64,000 nucleotides of DNA from Bifidobacterium pullorum subsp. gallinarum (lineage in GTDB: Bacteria > Actinomycetota > Actinomycetes > Actinomycetales > Bifidobacteriaceae), in the NCBI RefSeq assembly GCF_000741215.1, contig NZ_JGYX01000001.1:248001-312000 (forward strand), in the 5' to 3' direction. The notes below the pieces were generated by a model. That model searched no databases, was not told where the DNA came from, and saw only the letters and a list, made by a program, of their open reading frames with translations. Of this stretch, positions 17,296 through 29,176 are shown one piece after another (positions within the stretch are counted from its first letter, which is position 1; every line of letters begins with the position of its first letter). The position numbers were made by a program, and so were the translations under genes.

Positions 17296-17591
17296 GAGAA
17301 CCGCAATTCGATGAAGTCATCCACGCACCAATCAGGCTGCGCATCTGCGGACTGCTGGCCACCTACTCCCCCATGCGGTTCGACGTCCTGCGCGACACCC
17401 TGCAGATCAGTGACGCCTCCTGCTCCAAGCATCTGAAGACGCTGGCCGACCACAGTTACGTGTCGCTAAGCAAGAAACCCGGTGCCGACAAAGGCTACAA
17501 GATCACCTGGGTCGCACTCACCGAGCAAGGCCGCCGTGCGTTCGACGAACACGTCGCCGCCCTTCGCCGTATCGTCGCCGGCGAAATCTGA
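17292..17591 (+). CDS. Winged-helix transcriptional regulator
   Basis: A 99-residue ArsR/MarR-like protein of the HTH_34 kind. An N-terminal helix (DEVIHAPIRLRICGLL) is followed by a helix-turn-helix (FDVLRDTLQISDASCSKHLKTLADHSYV), a wing (KKPGADKGYKITWVALT) and a C-terminal dimerisation helix. The single cysteine in ASCSKH is not a metal-site motif. It overlaps the membrane gene upstream and lies 19 bases before an ABC ATPase gene that has a strong AGGAGG site. It probably autoregulates the operon through the palindromes at 16688-16728. Confidence 0.88.
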   Translation: MREPQFDEVIHAPIRLRICGLLATYSPMRFDVLRDTLQISDASCSKHLKTLADHSYVSLSKKPGADKGYKITWVALTEQGRRAFDEHVAALRRIVAGEI

Positions 17592-17610
17592 TTACCTAGG
17601 AGGCAACACC

Positions 17611-18387
17611 ATGCCCGAATCCACACCGATCGCCATATCGGTACGCAATGTCACCTTCGGATACACCCGGCACGACACGGTGCTCGACCATGTCGGCTTC
17701 GATGTTCCCCACGGCCAGTCGCTGGCCGTACTGGGGTACAACGGGGTGGGCAAAACCACACTGTTCCGCATCATCACCGGTCTGTTGCGGCCGCGTTCCG
17801 GTGAAGCGATCGTCAACGCCGACGTCATCCACGGCATGCGCGACGTATTCATGCTGTCCGCGGACGGCGCGCTCGCCATGCAGCTGAGCCTGCGGGAGAA
17901 CATCTCGTTCCGTGCCAAACTGTTCGCCACGCGGCAAGACCCTTCTCCGATTGACTTGGACCAGCTGGACCGGCTTCCCCTGATCGAAGCCTTCGGTCTG
18001 GCCGACCGTCTCGATACCAAGGTGGGTGAGCTGTCCAGCGGGTTGCGCCGGCGCGCCGATATCGCGGTCGGACTGCTGTTCCACCCGCATCTGGTCATGC
18101 TGGACGAACCGACGAACGCCGTCGATCCGGCGACACGCGACCTGCTCATCGAACTGTCACACCAGCTCTCCGATTCCGGCCGCACCCTGCTGACCATCAC
18201 CCACGACCTCGACTACTGCTGGCGCATCGCCGACCGTGCCATCCTGTTCGACCACGGACGTATCGCCATCGACCGCCGCATCGCCGATTTTCCCGACTTC
18301 GACACGTTCAAGGCGGCAATGACCATCGACGAACCACATCCGGCCGTCTTGTTCGGATTCAACGAGGAAAGGAGCCACCGCTCATGA
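17611..18387 (+). CDS. ABC transporter ATP-binding protein
   Basis: A 258-residue nucleotide-binding subunit. Walker A is GYNGVGKTT, the signature is GELSSGLRRRADIAVG, Walker B is LVMLDEPTNAVD and the H-loop is in LTITHDLDYC. A degenerate signature (LSSGL) is common in exporters of this branch. The start is unambiguous: ATG 8 bases after AGGAGG. The stop overlaps the next gene (ATGA), which supplies the membrane part. The substrate is unknown; regulator-linked exporters of this type often handle peptides or drugs. Confidence 0.9.
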   Translation: MPESTPIAISVRNVTFGYTRHDTVLDHVGFDVPHGQSLAVLGYNGVGKTTLFRIITGLLRPRSGEAIVNADVIHGMRDVFMLSADGALAMQLSLRENISFRAKLFATRQDPSPIDLDQLDRLPLIEAFGLADRLDTKVGELSSGLRRRADIAVGLLFHPHLVMLDEPTNAVDPATRDLLIELSHQLSDSGRTLLTITHDLDYCWRIADRAILFDHGRIAIDRRIADFPDFDTFKAAMTIDEPHPAVLFGFNEERSHRS

Positions 18388-19082
18388 ACGCCGTGCTCTG
18401 GTATGACTGGCTGCTGTGCCGCCGCAGCCGCAGCTTCTGGGCGTCCGCCGCACTCACCCCGCTCCTGTTCGCCGTCATGGCGTTGCAGGGAGCGATCATC
18501 CCCAATCCATTGGGAGGCGTCACCGGCACGCAGCTGTTCCTCTTCTGTTTGCTCATACCATGCTGCGGCTGGATGAGCGCGGCACTGGTGTCCATGAATG
18601 CGATCGGGGCCCTCAATCTGGGTTCCGGGGAGTCGGCGAACCGGTTCGTCGAGGAGGCCTACCATGAATCCGGCAGGCCGATGGCCGGCATGGTGCTGGC
18701 GCACGTCCTGCTCTCCTGTCTGTTGGCCCTGCCGATGTTGGCGATCGTCATCGGCTTGCACTGCTGGTGGGGCACGATAACGGATCCGTCCTTGCTGTGC
18801 TCCCCACTCGCCTGGAGCGGGTATCTGTGCACGGCGTTGTCCGTATTCGTCACCGTCGCGGCCATGATTCTTTCGTCGGGGCATAATACGAACGAGCTGG
18901 TCCTGGCCATGATGGTGACGCTTGTGCCGATAATCGCGGTGATGACCGTCGTCATCATCGCCTTGACGCTGTGCCCGCTGGCCATACCGCCGCTGGCGAT
19001 CGTCGTCATCGCGGTGACGATGGCCGTCGCCATACGGCATTGCCGCCGCCGATACACCGACACGTTCCGGTCGTTGGGCTGA
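18384..19082 (+). CDS. ABC transporter membrane subunit
   Basis: A 232-residue hydrophobic protein with about six membrane spans (around residues 20-40, 50-75, 105-128, 140-165, 170-195 and 198-215) and a basic C-terminal end. No ATPase motif is present. It overlaps the ATPase gene by four bases and ends 8 bases from a convergent gene. No close family is recognised from sequence alone; assignment as the permease rests on its position and topology. Confidence 0.8.
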   Translation: MNAVLWYDWLLCRRSRSFWASAALTPLLFAVMALQGAIIPNPLGGVTGTQLFLFCLLIPCCGWMSAALVSMNAIGALNLGSGESANRFVEEAYHESGRPMAGMVLAHVLLSCLLALPMLAIVIGLHCWWGTITDPSLLCSPLAWSGYLCTALSVFVTVAAMILSSGHNTNELVLAMMVTLVPIIAVMTVVIIALTLCPLAIPPLAIVVIAVTMAVAIRHCRRRYTDTFRSLG

Positions 19083-19090
19083 CCGGTGTC

Positions 19091-19864
19091 CTAATCGCGG
19101 CGCAGCAGCTCGCGGATGGTTTCCAGCACGCGGTCGTAGTTCACGGACTTCAAGTGGGGGAACGACTCGATCATGCGGCGCTGCTGTTCGTTAAGCATCA
19201 GCGCGGCCACGTCGCGCAGACCGGACAACACCTCCTGCGAGGATTCGGCCCAGTCATGGATCCTGCCGCGCAGCGCGTCGCGGCCCCACTGCCAATGGTC
19301 GCCGGCCTTCGCCGCGTATCCCTGCACGATATCGGTGAACGCGGCCAGGCTGTCGTCGAAATGCGCGATGCCGGCCACCGTGACCGTCAGGTCGATGATC
19401 AGCAGCAGCAGACACACAATCGACAGCCAGTGCACCACCGGCAGGGGCATCAGTCCCGTCCAGTACTCCACCTGTGGTTGGATGACCCGCACGATCACCA
19501 CGCCGCCCAGACCGAACACCACGGCCCCCAGCAGGCAGATGCGCCCGTTGAGATTGAAGCGGAAATCCGTGTAATCCCACCATCGCGCGTGGAACAGCCG
19601 TTCCATCGCCCACGACGTGGCGTATTCCAGGACGCTCGCCCCCAGTGCGGATACGAGGAACAGCAACACGGGATGCCCGGACAACCCGCCCAATACCAGG
19701 CTGGCCAGCACCGCCCCGGTGCCGTAGATCGGGCACAGCGGGCCGTTGAGGAAGCCGCGGTTGACGAACCGGCGCTCCTGCACGGACACCAGGATCGACT
19801 CGTAGACCCAGCCAAGGAACGAGTAGAACAGGAACCACAGGAACAGGTGTTCGACGGCAAGCAT
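19091..19864 (-). CDS. CmpB/DUF1113-type putative ABC transporter permease
   Basis: A 257-residue membrane protein. The N-terminal domain has the same blocks as the C-terminal half of the protein at 14726: FYSFLGWVYESILVSV, VNRGFLNGPLCPIYGTGA and RWWDYTDFRFNLNGRICLLGA. After five or six spans the last 100 residues are hydrophilic and helical. It lies 12 bases downstream of an HD-domain gene; CmpB proteins paired with small HD phosphohydrolases are a frequent arrangement in Firmicutes and some Actinobacteria. The biochemical role is unknown despite the 'ABC transporter' family name. Confidence 0.85.
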   Translation of the reverse strand: MLAVEHLFLWFLFYSFLGWVYESILVSVQERRFVNRGFLNGPLCPIYGTGAVLASLVLGGLSGHPVLLFLVSALGASVLEYATSWAMERLFHARWWDYTDFRFNLNGRICLLGAVVFGLGGVVIVRVIQPQVEYWTGLMPLPVVHWLSIVCLLLLIIDLTVTVAGIAHFDDSLAAFTDIVQGYAAKAGDHWQWGRDALRGRIHDWAESSQEVLSGLRDVAALMLNEQQRRMIESFPHLKSVNYDRVLETIRELLRRD

Positions 19865-19876
19865 CGGGAATCTTCC

Positions 19877-20434
19877 TCAGCCGCGACGGTTCCGGGCCGC
19901 CGCGGACGGCAGCGCAGGCCGACGGACCGCAACGCCGCGCCCCGGCGCCTTCGGCTGTTTGCTGAACCGGTCCGGGGACAGGGTTTCGCGGGTGGCGCTC
20001 ACCTTGTCGGCCATCGTGACCAGATACCCTTCGATGTACCGCGGCGGCAGCGGGGTCAGCGGGAACATGTGCCGTGCGATGCTGTCACGCTCCACATGGT
20101 TGAGGTCGCCGAAGTCGCGCATCGCGTTCTCCAGGGCGGCGCGCCCGTGGGTGAAGCCGTGCAGCCGGTGTTCGCCGTTGTCCCAGTCGTGCCAATCGTA
20201 GAGGAAATAGTCGTGCAGCAATGCGGCGCGGATCAGCGAGCGCAGATCGACGCGCCGCCACAGCCGCAGCCGGTCGGCCATCCATACGGCCAGGCAGGCC
20301 ACGCGGATCGAATGCGCGAAGGTGGTCACGGCCCCGTGCTGGTAGCAGCGGCGTTCGATCATCATGTTCTCGTGCGCGATAATCTCCCGGCCATGCCGGT
20401 GCACCAGCATGCGGATCTGCCGTCGTGTCAGCAT
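19877..20434 (-). CDS. HD domain phosphohydrolase
   Basis: A 185-residue soluble protein. The metal-binding HD motif is visible as H in GAVTTFAHSIRVA, HD in ALLHDYFLYDWHDW, and further H and D residues in HGFTHGRAALENA and YLVTMADKVSATRE. The last about 30 residues are a basic, proline- and arginine-rich tail. It starts at an ATG 6 bases after GGGGGA and is followed after 12 bases by the CmpB membrane gene. Such proteins hydrolyse phosphomonoesters or cyclic/nucleotide substrates; the real substrate cannot be read from sequence. Confidence 0.87.
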   Translation of the reverse strand: MLTRRQIRMLVHRHGREIIAHENMMIERRCYQHGAVTTFAHSIRVACLAVWMADRLRLWRRVDLRSLIRAALLHDYFLYDWHDWDNGEHRLHGFTHGRAALENAMRDFGDLNHVERDSIARHMFPLTPLPPRYIEGYLVTMADKVSATRETLSPDRFSKQPKAPGRGVAVRRPALPSAAARNRRG

Positions 20435-20607
20435 GATTGTTCCCCCAACTGTAGCGGCGCAGGAGCGCGGTCGATTATCCGTCCGCTCCCGATTGTAGGG
20501 GCAGCCGGGGTCACCGGCACTCATCCGCCCGGATGAATCCCGCCCCGTACCCCCGTCGTCAACGTCAGCGGCCCTCATGCCATGGTGCCGCACCGTTATG
20601 CGGGTGT

Positions 20608-20653
20608 CTTGAGCGGTTCCGTACCGGACATACGCGGTGCGGAACTGCTCAAG
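20608..20653 (-). terminator. Hairpin downstream of trpG
   Basis: An 18-base stem with two G-T pairs: left arm from 20608 containing GGTTCCGTACC, right arm ending at 20653, 10-base loop. It lies 19 bases after the trpG stop. The same GGTTCCGTACC core appears in the hairpin at 47190-47227. Confidence 0.55.
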
Positions 20654-20671
20654 CCCGGAAACGTTTTCGGT

Positions 20672-21244
20672 TCAGGAAAAGAAGTTGCGCAACATCGTCA
20701 TGCCGTCGGGCGTCATGATGGATTCGGGGTGGAACTGGACCCCGTAGACGGGGGCACGCCCGGGGCGGACGTCGGCCACGGCCATCACCTCGCCGTCGTC
20801 CGCGGTGGCCGTCACCTTGAGTTCCGACGGCAACGTGGACGGGTCCACCGCCAGCGAATGATACCGCGCGACCGGCACGTTCGGCGCGCATCCGGCGAAC
20901 AGCGGGCAGCGCGGATCAAGTTCGGTCGGCGACTGCTTGCCGTGCATGAGCCGGCGCGCGTAGGTGATGGTGGCCCCGTATGCCTGGCAGATGGCCTGGT
21001 GGCCGAGGCAGACGCCCAGCATCGGCACCACGCCGTTCAGTTCGCGCGCCACGTCCACGATCACGCCCGCGTCCTCGGGTCGTCCCGGCCCCGGGGACAG
21101 GACGATCCGGTCGGGGTGCAGCGCGCGGATCTCGTCCAGCGTCAGTTCGTCGTTGCGGACCACGCGGATGTCGGCGTCGATCGACCCGATTGCCTGCACC
21201 AGGTTGTATGAGAAGCTGTCGTAGCTGTCGATGAGCAGGATCAT
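20672..21244 (-). CDS. trpG: Anthranilate synthase component II (glutamine amidotransferase)
   Basis: A 190-residue class I glutamine amidotransferase that supplies ammonia to TrpE for anthranilate formation in tryptophan biosynthesis. The nucleophile elbow GVCLGHQA, the oxyanion-side SPGPGRPEDAG and the catalytic His-Glu in VQFHPES are all present. The ATG overlaps the trpE stop as ATGA, so the two subunits are translationally coupled. The same domain can serve PabB (aminodeoxychorismate synthase), but pairing with trpE makes TrpG the likelier role. Note that only the first-step genes of the trp pathway are in this window. Confidence 0.92.
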   Translation of the reverse strand: MILLIDSYDSFSYNLVQAIGSIDADIRVVRNDELTLDEIRALHPDRIVLSPGPGRPEDAGVIVDVARELNGVVPMLGVCLGHQAICQAYGATITYARRLMHGKQSPTELDPRCPLFAGCAPNVPVARYHSLAVDPSTLPSELKVTATADDGEVMAVADVRPGRAPVYGVQFHPESIMTPDGMTMLRNFFS

Positions 21245-22710
21245 CGCATTCCCTCCCCCGCGATCCGCAGCGCGTCCAGTGTGGCGCCGGCCTTGTTCAG
21301 ACATTCCTGGTATTCGTTGTCGGGCACCGAATCGGCCACGATGCCCGCGCCGGCGCGCACGAAGACACGGCCGTCCTGCGCGAAGGCGAGGCGGATGCCG
21401 ATGCACACGTCCATGTTGCCGGTGAAGTCGAGGTAGCCGATCGCCCCGCCGTAGACGCCGCGCTTGACGCCCTCCATCTCGCCGATCAGCTGGCAGGCGC
21501 GGATCTTCGGGGCGCCCGAGAGCGTGCCCGCGGGCAGGACCGCGGCGATGGCGTCGAGCGCGTCGCAGTCCTCGCGCAGTTCGCCGCGCACGTTGGAGGC
21601 GATGTGCATGACATGCGAGTAGCGTTCGATGTCGCGCAGCCGCTCCACCTGCACGGAGCCGAACCGGCTGACGCGCCCCAGGTCGTTGCGCCCCAGATCG
21701 ACGAGCATGTTGTGTTCGGCCAGTTCCTTGGGGTCGGCGAGCAGTTCCCGTTCGAGCCGGAGGTCCTCCTCGTCGCTCGTGCCGCGCGGCCGCGTGCCCG
21801 CCAGCGGGAAGGTGTGCAGGACGCCGTTCTCCAGACGGACCAGGGTTTCCGGCGAGGCGCCGGCGATCTCGATGTCGGTGCCGGACAGGTAGAACATGTA
21901 CGGTGAGGGGTTGGTGACGCGCAGCACCCGGTAGGTGTCCAGCAGGCTGCCTTCGAACGGGGCGCTCAGCTGGTTGGACGGCACGATCTGGAAGATGTCG
22001 CCTTCGTGGATGTGCAACTTGGCGCGTTCGACCATGGCCCGGAACTGGTCGCGGCTGAACAGCGCCGTGATCGGGCCGGTCAGCCGCCCCTCGCCGTTCC
22101 GGCACCGTTCGCCCTCGCGCAGCAGCCGTTCGAGCCGGTCGAGTTCGGTGACGGCCTGGTTGTATGCGACCTTGAGGTCGCCATCCAGCGGCATGTTGAC
22201 GATCAGGGTCACGGTCTGGCGCACGTTGTCGAAGGCCACGACCTTGTCGAACAGCATGAGTTCCAGGTCGCGCAGCCCGTGCGGGTTGTCCACGTCACGC
22301 CGGACCGTCGGCTCCGCGTATTTCAGGTACTCGAAGGCGAAGTAGCCGACCAGACCGCCGGTGAACGGCGGCATGCCCTCGATGCGCGGGCTGCGGTACC
22401 GGCTGAGGATCTCCCGGATCCGCGCGGAGGGGTCGTCGGTGTGGAAGGTCCTGTCGCCGATGGTTATCCGCCCGTCGGTGCAGGTCACCGCCAGCGACGG
22501 TTCGAATCCGAGGAAGGTGTACCGTCCGCGCCGTTCTCGTCCGACCACCGATTCGAGCAGATAGCAGCGGTCGGACACGGTCTTGAACGCGCGCAACGCC
22601 TCGATCGGCGTGATGTCGTCGGCCAGGATCTCCCTACCGACGGGCGCGATGGTGTATGCGCCCGAGGCGGCGGCCCGTTGAATGGTGTCCAATGGTGTGG
22701 TGGTGAACAT
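21241..22710 (-). CDS. trpE: Anthranilate synthase component I
   Basis: A 489-residue chorismate-utilising enzyme that converts chorismate and ammonia to anthranilate. The chorismate-binding core covers about residues 220-480, with FPLAGTRPRGTSDEEDL, MLVDLGRNDLGRVS, LPAGTLSGAPKIRA and VRAGAGIVADSVPDNEY. The N-terminal domain carries the feedback site, including LLESVVGRERRGRYTFLG, with the LLES motif that binds tryptophan in TrpE and is less typical of PabB. The start MFTTTPLD is chosen by family length; no good Shine-Dalgarno is visible, and the frame extends 21 codons upstream. Confidence 0.93.
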   Translation of the reverse strand: MFTTTPLDTIQRAAASGAYTIAPVGREILADDITPIEALRAFKTVSDRCYLLESVVGRERRGRYTFLGFEPSLAVTCTDGRITIGDRTFHTDDPSARIREILSRYRSPRIEGMPPFTGGLVGYFAFEYLKYAEPTVRRDVDNPHGLRDLELMLFDKVVAFDNVRQTVTLIVNMPLDGDLKVAYNQAVTELDRLERLLREGERCRNGEGRLTGPITALFSRDQFRAMVERAKLHIHEGDIFQIVPSNQLSAPFEGSLLDTYRVLRVTNPSPYMFYLSGTDIEIAGASPETLVRLENGVLHTFPLAGTRPRGTSDEEDLRLERELLADPKELAEHNMLVDLGRNDLGRVSRFGSVQVERLRDIERYSHVMHIASNVRGELREDCDALDAIAAVLPAGTLSGAPKIRACQLIGEMEGVKRGVYGGAIGYLDFTGNMDVCIGIRLAFAQDGRVFVRAGAGIVADSVPDNEYQECLNKAGATLDALRIAGEGMR

Positions 22711-22800
22711 GGTGGCGCTTTCGGTCCGGCAGTAGGTTGGAGCAAACAATACCGCGCCGTCGTTGCCGTGCATCCCGCATGTTCACGATGCAGACATCCA

Positions 22801-22853
22801 CATACAATCCGGAGGCCCCTCCCGGCGTTCGGGAGAGGCCTCCGGATTGTATG
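22801..22853 (-). terminator. Long hairpin between the small membrane gene and trpE
   Basis: A perfect 17-bp outer stem (22801-22817 with 22837-22853), a one-base mismatch, then a 6-bp inner stem CTCCCG/CGGGAG with loop GCGTT. It lies 58 bases after the stop at 22911 and about 90 bases before trpE. It probably insulates trpE from upstream transcription. A trp attenuator is less likely, since no Trp-rich leader peptide is seen. Confidence 0.6.
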
Positions 22854-22910
22854 CGACACCGGTCCGCCGTCGGGCACGATATGCGGCCGGACGGGACCGG
22901 CGTACGGCGC

Positions 22911-23363
22911 TCAGGCGTTCCTGGCGTCCTTGCGGATCTTGGTGGCGTAGATCGCGGCGGCGATGGTGACCGCGAACACGATCCAGCCGAGCCAGTTCAC
23001 GGAGGCGCCGAGCAACTGGCTGAGCACCACGGATATCATGCCAACGATGGCCAGGATCCAGGCGAGTACCATGAACACGCCGATCTTGGCGGGGTTCTTG
23101 GCGCCACGGATGCCCAGCGCACCGAACACGATGTAGAACAGGCCCGAGATCAGCCACCAGATGGCCAGAGCGAGGCTCCACACCATCACGTTGAGGTCAA
23201 GACCATCGGCGACGGCCACGGTCTGGGCGGGGTCCACCACGCGCGCGCCGGCGATCATCACGCCGCCCGAGATGAGGTAGACGACGCCCAACACGATGAA
23301 CAGCACGCCGAACACCTTGAGTGCGCCGCGTTCCGCGGACACGGACTGGTTGGAGGAGGTCAC
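22911..23363 (-). CDS. Small four-span membrane protein
   Basis: A 150-residue protein starting with GTG behind AAAGGA and reading MTSSNQSVSAERG. Four hydrophobic segments lie at about residues 15-40, 57-85, 92-117 and 122-142, and the C-terminus is basic (KIRKDARNA). The glycine-rich helices resemble small integral membrane proteins of the DUF308/HdeD kind, but the match is not firm. It stands alone, flanked by the FtsX permease gene upstream and the long hairpin downstream. Function unknown. Confidence 0.75.
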   Translation of the reverse strand: MTSSNQSVSAERGALKVFGVLFIVLGVVYLISGGVMIAGARVVDPAQTVAVADGLDLNVMVWSLALAIWWLISGLFYIVFGALGIRGAKNPAKIGVFMVLAWILAIVGMISVVLSQLLGASVNWLGWIVFAVTIAAAIYATKIRKDARNA

Positions 23364-23396
23364 AATGGTTCCTTTCCCGAAAGCTCTCTTCCTTTG

Positions 23397-23416
23397 GGCA
23401 TGGATCCATCCATGCC
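23397..23416. other. Perfect palindrome upstream of the small membrane gene
   Basis: GGCATGGAT and ATCCATGCC are separated by CC. It lies 34 bases upstream of the GTG start and could be an operator or a leader hairpin. A second small repeat, CTGTTT-ACCGC-AAACAG, follows nearby. No regulator can be assigned. Confidence 0.35.
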
Positions 23417-23514
23417 GACCCTCAGTATGGACTGCATCGGCGGCCCTGTTTACCGCAAACAGCCCGAATGTTCCCCTTTTACGGCAGAAACCGCCCATTC
23501 GGGGCGCATCGCGG

Positions 23515-26303
23515 TCAGTCCACCGATTTGAGGCTCTCCACCATATCCACCTTGTCGAGCCGGCCGCGCATGGCCAGCACCACCACACCGCTGAACACCA
23601 AAGTGAGCAGGAAGGCGTACAGGTAGCTCAACGGATGGATGATCCGCCCGAACATCACCACATCCACCTCCACCGTGGTGATGACGAATCCCTCCAGCCA
23701 GGTGCCGAGCGCCAACCCGAACAGATCACCGACCAACGAGAGGATCGCGATCTCCCGGAAGATGTAGGCGTTGACCTCGCCGCGGGTGAACCCCAGCACC
23801 TTGAGCGTGGCGATCTCGCGCACGCGTTCGCCGATGTTGATGTTCGTCAGGTTGTACAGCACGATGAACGCCAACGCCGCGGCCGAGACGATGAGCACCA
23901 CCACAATCAGGTTGATCGAGCTCAACATCGTGGAATACGTGTCGATCGAGATCGCCGAGAACCCGACCGTGGACAAATGCGGCACCTCGCGCAGGGCGGC
24001 CGACAGGTCGTCCCTGGCGCGCTGGCCGTCCGGCGTCACCGCGTACGTGGTCCGGTACGCGAGGTCGGTGTCCATCCCGTCGTCCTGCGCCGCGGCTTGC
24101 CGCCAGACTTCGGGCCCCACATAGACCATATTGCCCACGTAGTTCTCCACGATGCCGGTGATCCGCGCCCGCGCGCCACCGCCCGTGGCGTTGCCCATGC
24201 CGTCCTGCCGGTACAGGGTCAGCTCGTCACCGACATGCAGGCCGAGCGTGGCGGCGGCCTTCTCGGTCACCAGCACCGCGTCGTCGTCGAAGGCAACCGG
24301 GGTGTGGCCCACGCGCTCGCGGAAGGTGATGACGTCGGACAGCGCCGACGCCTTCCGCGGAACGATGACCTGCACGGCCAACGGGTCGGCATCGTCCGTT
24401 CCGGCAACCTGCATGTTCTGCACATCCACGCGGGTCAATTCGGTGGCGTCATGCTCCCGCAAAGTGCGCCACACCGATTCGAGATCCTCGTCGGTCGCGT
24501 TCGCGTCCAGGCTGACGACGGTGTTGTAGTGCTGGATCGTCCCGAACTGGTTGTCGATGATGTCCCAAATCGAATCATGCAGGCCGAAACCGACGAGCAT
24601 CAGCGCCGTGCAGCCGCTGATGCCGATAAGAGTCATGAGGAAACGCCGTTTGTAGCGGAAGATGTTCCGGCAGGTGACCTTCCAGGAGAACGACATCCGC
24701 CGCCACAACGGTCCGACGTGTTCGAGCACGATGCGCTTGCCGGCCTTCGGCGGACGCGGCAGCATCAGCCGGGAGGGGGTCTCGCGCAGGCTGGACACCA
24801 CGGCGAACCAGGTGCACAGCAGGGTCACGCCGACGCCGAGACCGCCGGAGAGCAGTGCGGCGCCCGGCTGGATGGGCAGCGGCAACGGCGGCGCGGGCAC
24901 CGCGTAGATGATGGCGTACGCCTGCATGACGATATACGGCAGGACCTGGCTGAGCACGGCGATGCCGATGACGGCTCCGGTGACGCTCGCCGCGGCCGCG
25001 TAGGCCAGGTACTTGCAGGCGATGGTGGCGGTGCCGTAGCCGAGCGCCTTGTAGGTGCCGATCTCGATGCGCTCGTTCTCCACCATGCGGGTCATGGTGG
25101 TCAGGGCCACGAGCGCGGCCACCAGGAAGAACATGGCCGGGAACACGTCGGCGATGCTGTCCATGCGTTCGCTGTCGCCCTGATAGCTGGCCGCACCCTC
25201 GCTCTGGGTGCGGTCGAGCACGTAGAGTTCGGGGGATTCCATGGCGTCGAGCTCGGCCTGTGCGTCCGTCAGTTGCGCTTCGGCGTCGGCGAATTCCCGT
25301 TCGGTCTGATCCTGCTGCTGTTCAAGTTGCGCGCGGGCCGCGGCGATCTGGCCGCTCCCCGGGCTCGATTGCGCGACGACGTCGAGCTGTTGCGCCGTTT
25401 GTTCGAGCTGCGCCATCGCAGCATCGCGTTCGGTCTCATAGGTGGCGCGGCGTTCGTCCAGTTCCTGCTGGAGGGGGCGTTTGACGTCGTCCAGGCGGTC
25501 GGCGGCCAGGTCATCGGTGTTCCGTTCGATGCGGTCGGCGACCCGGGTCACGGTTTGTTCGTAGTCGTCGGATCCGCTTTCGTGGGCGTCCGCGCCCTCC
25601 ACGGTGGCGTAGATCTCGGTGTACGCGGCGTCGGCGGCGAAGGCGTCGCGCGGCGCGTACAGATACTGTTCGATCATGCCGGAGCCGAGCGTGGTCGACC
25701 CGAAGCTGACCGTGTACGGGTAGTTCGAGGAGCTGACGGTGCCGACGACGGTGAACTCGCGGCTGTCCAGCGTCCCGTCCAACGCATCGGTGCCGTAGAG
25801 CACGTGGATGGTCTGCCCGATGTGCGGTTCGCCGGCGGCGGTGTCGGCGGAGACCACGCATTCGTCCTCCGCCGTCGGCCACCGGCCGTCGCGCAGCAGC
25901 AGACGGTTGAGGTACCCATCGTCATCGGAGGCGACGGTCACCTCGTCGGTCTGTTCGCCGTCCTGCGCGCCGTCCGGCAGCAGGGCGATCCTGACGGCGG
26001 CCTGTTCGTCACCCATCTGCATCATCGCATCGGTGGATATCGAGGGCATGGCATCCGCGATGCCCTCGATATCCCGCACGCGCTGCACATCGTCATCGGA
26101 GAATCCGAGTGTGGAGAGCAGCCGGATGTCCCACAGGTGCGTGCCGTCGTAATACCGGTCGGCGGACGCACGCATGTCGGGGCCGCTCATCTGCAGTCCC
26201 GCGAAGAAACCGCAGCCGAGCGCCACGATGCCGATGATGGCCAGGAACCGTCCGAGCGAACCACGGATGGAACGCCGGACGATCTTGGCGAACGCGCCGT
26301 GCA

Positions 26304-26304
<1 letters not shown>
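23515..26304 (-). CDS. Large FtsX-type ABC permease with coiled-coil segment
   Basis: A 929-residue permease. An N-terminal span (about residues 15-38) is followed by a long extracytoplasmic domain, then a coiled coil (about residues 285-400, rich in Q, E and A, for example QLEQTAQQLDVVAQ), a first FtsX domain with spans (MFFLVAALVALTTMTRMVENERIEIGTYKALG), a second soluble domain, and a C-terminal FtsX domain (NINIGERVREIATLKVLGFTRGEV). No ATPase gene is adjacent. Its ATG shares one base with the argH stop (TGATG), so it is translated from the arginine operon message. MacB-like lipid, peptide or cell-wall-related roles are possible; the substrate is unknown. Confidence 0.88.
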
Positions 26305-27788
<1,484 letters not shown>

Positions 27789-27797
27789 TTAATACGA

Positions 27798-27833
27798 GTC
27801 CTCCCTCCGGCGGGAAGCCGTCGGAGGGAGGAC
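27798..27833 (-). terminator. Hairpin between argG and argH
   Basis: GTCCTCCCTCCG and CGGAGGGAGGAC form a perfect 12-bp stem in the 67-base gap between argG and argH. No T-tract follows in the direction of transcription, so it may be a partial terminator or an mRNA-stabilising element rather than a full stop. Confidence 0.5.
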
Positions 27834-27846
27834 GTGACGCTATCGG

Positions 27847-29085
<1,239 letters not shown>

Positions 29086-29112
29086 GTTCTGCCCTTTCTA
29101 TCGAACACTGAC

Positions 29113-29146
29113 TGCAAGTATATGCATATGCTTGTATAAATATTCA
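29113..29146. promoter_or_regulatory. Candidate ARG boxes upstream of argG
   Basis: TGTATAAATATTCA (29133-29146) matches the classical ARG box TGAATAWWWATTCA in all but one position. A second, weaker palindrome, TGCAAGTATATGCA, lies at 29113-29126; the centres are about 20 bases apart. A minus-strand -10-like TATACT (29122-29117) overlaps the sites. ArgR is encoded immediately upstream. Confidence 0.65.
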
Positions 29147-29176
29147 CCATCGGTGCGTCGTGACGCCAACCGGACG

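Noticed and set aside
22711..22910. A tryptophan attenuator upstream of trpE
   Set aside because: There is a strong hairpin, but no short leader frame with tandem Trp codons and no alternative antiterminator pairing that I could find.
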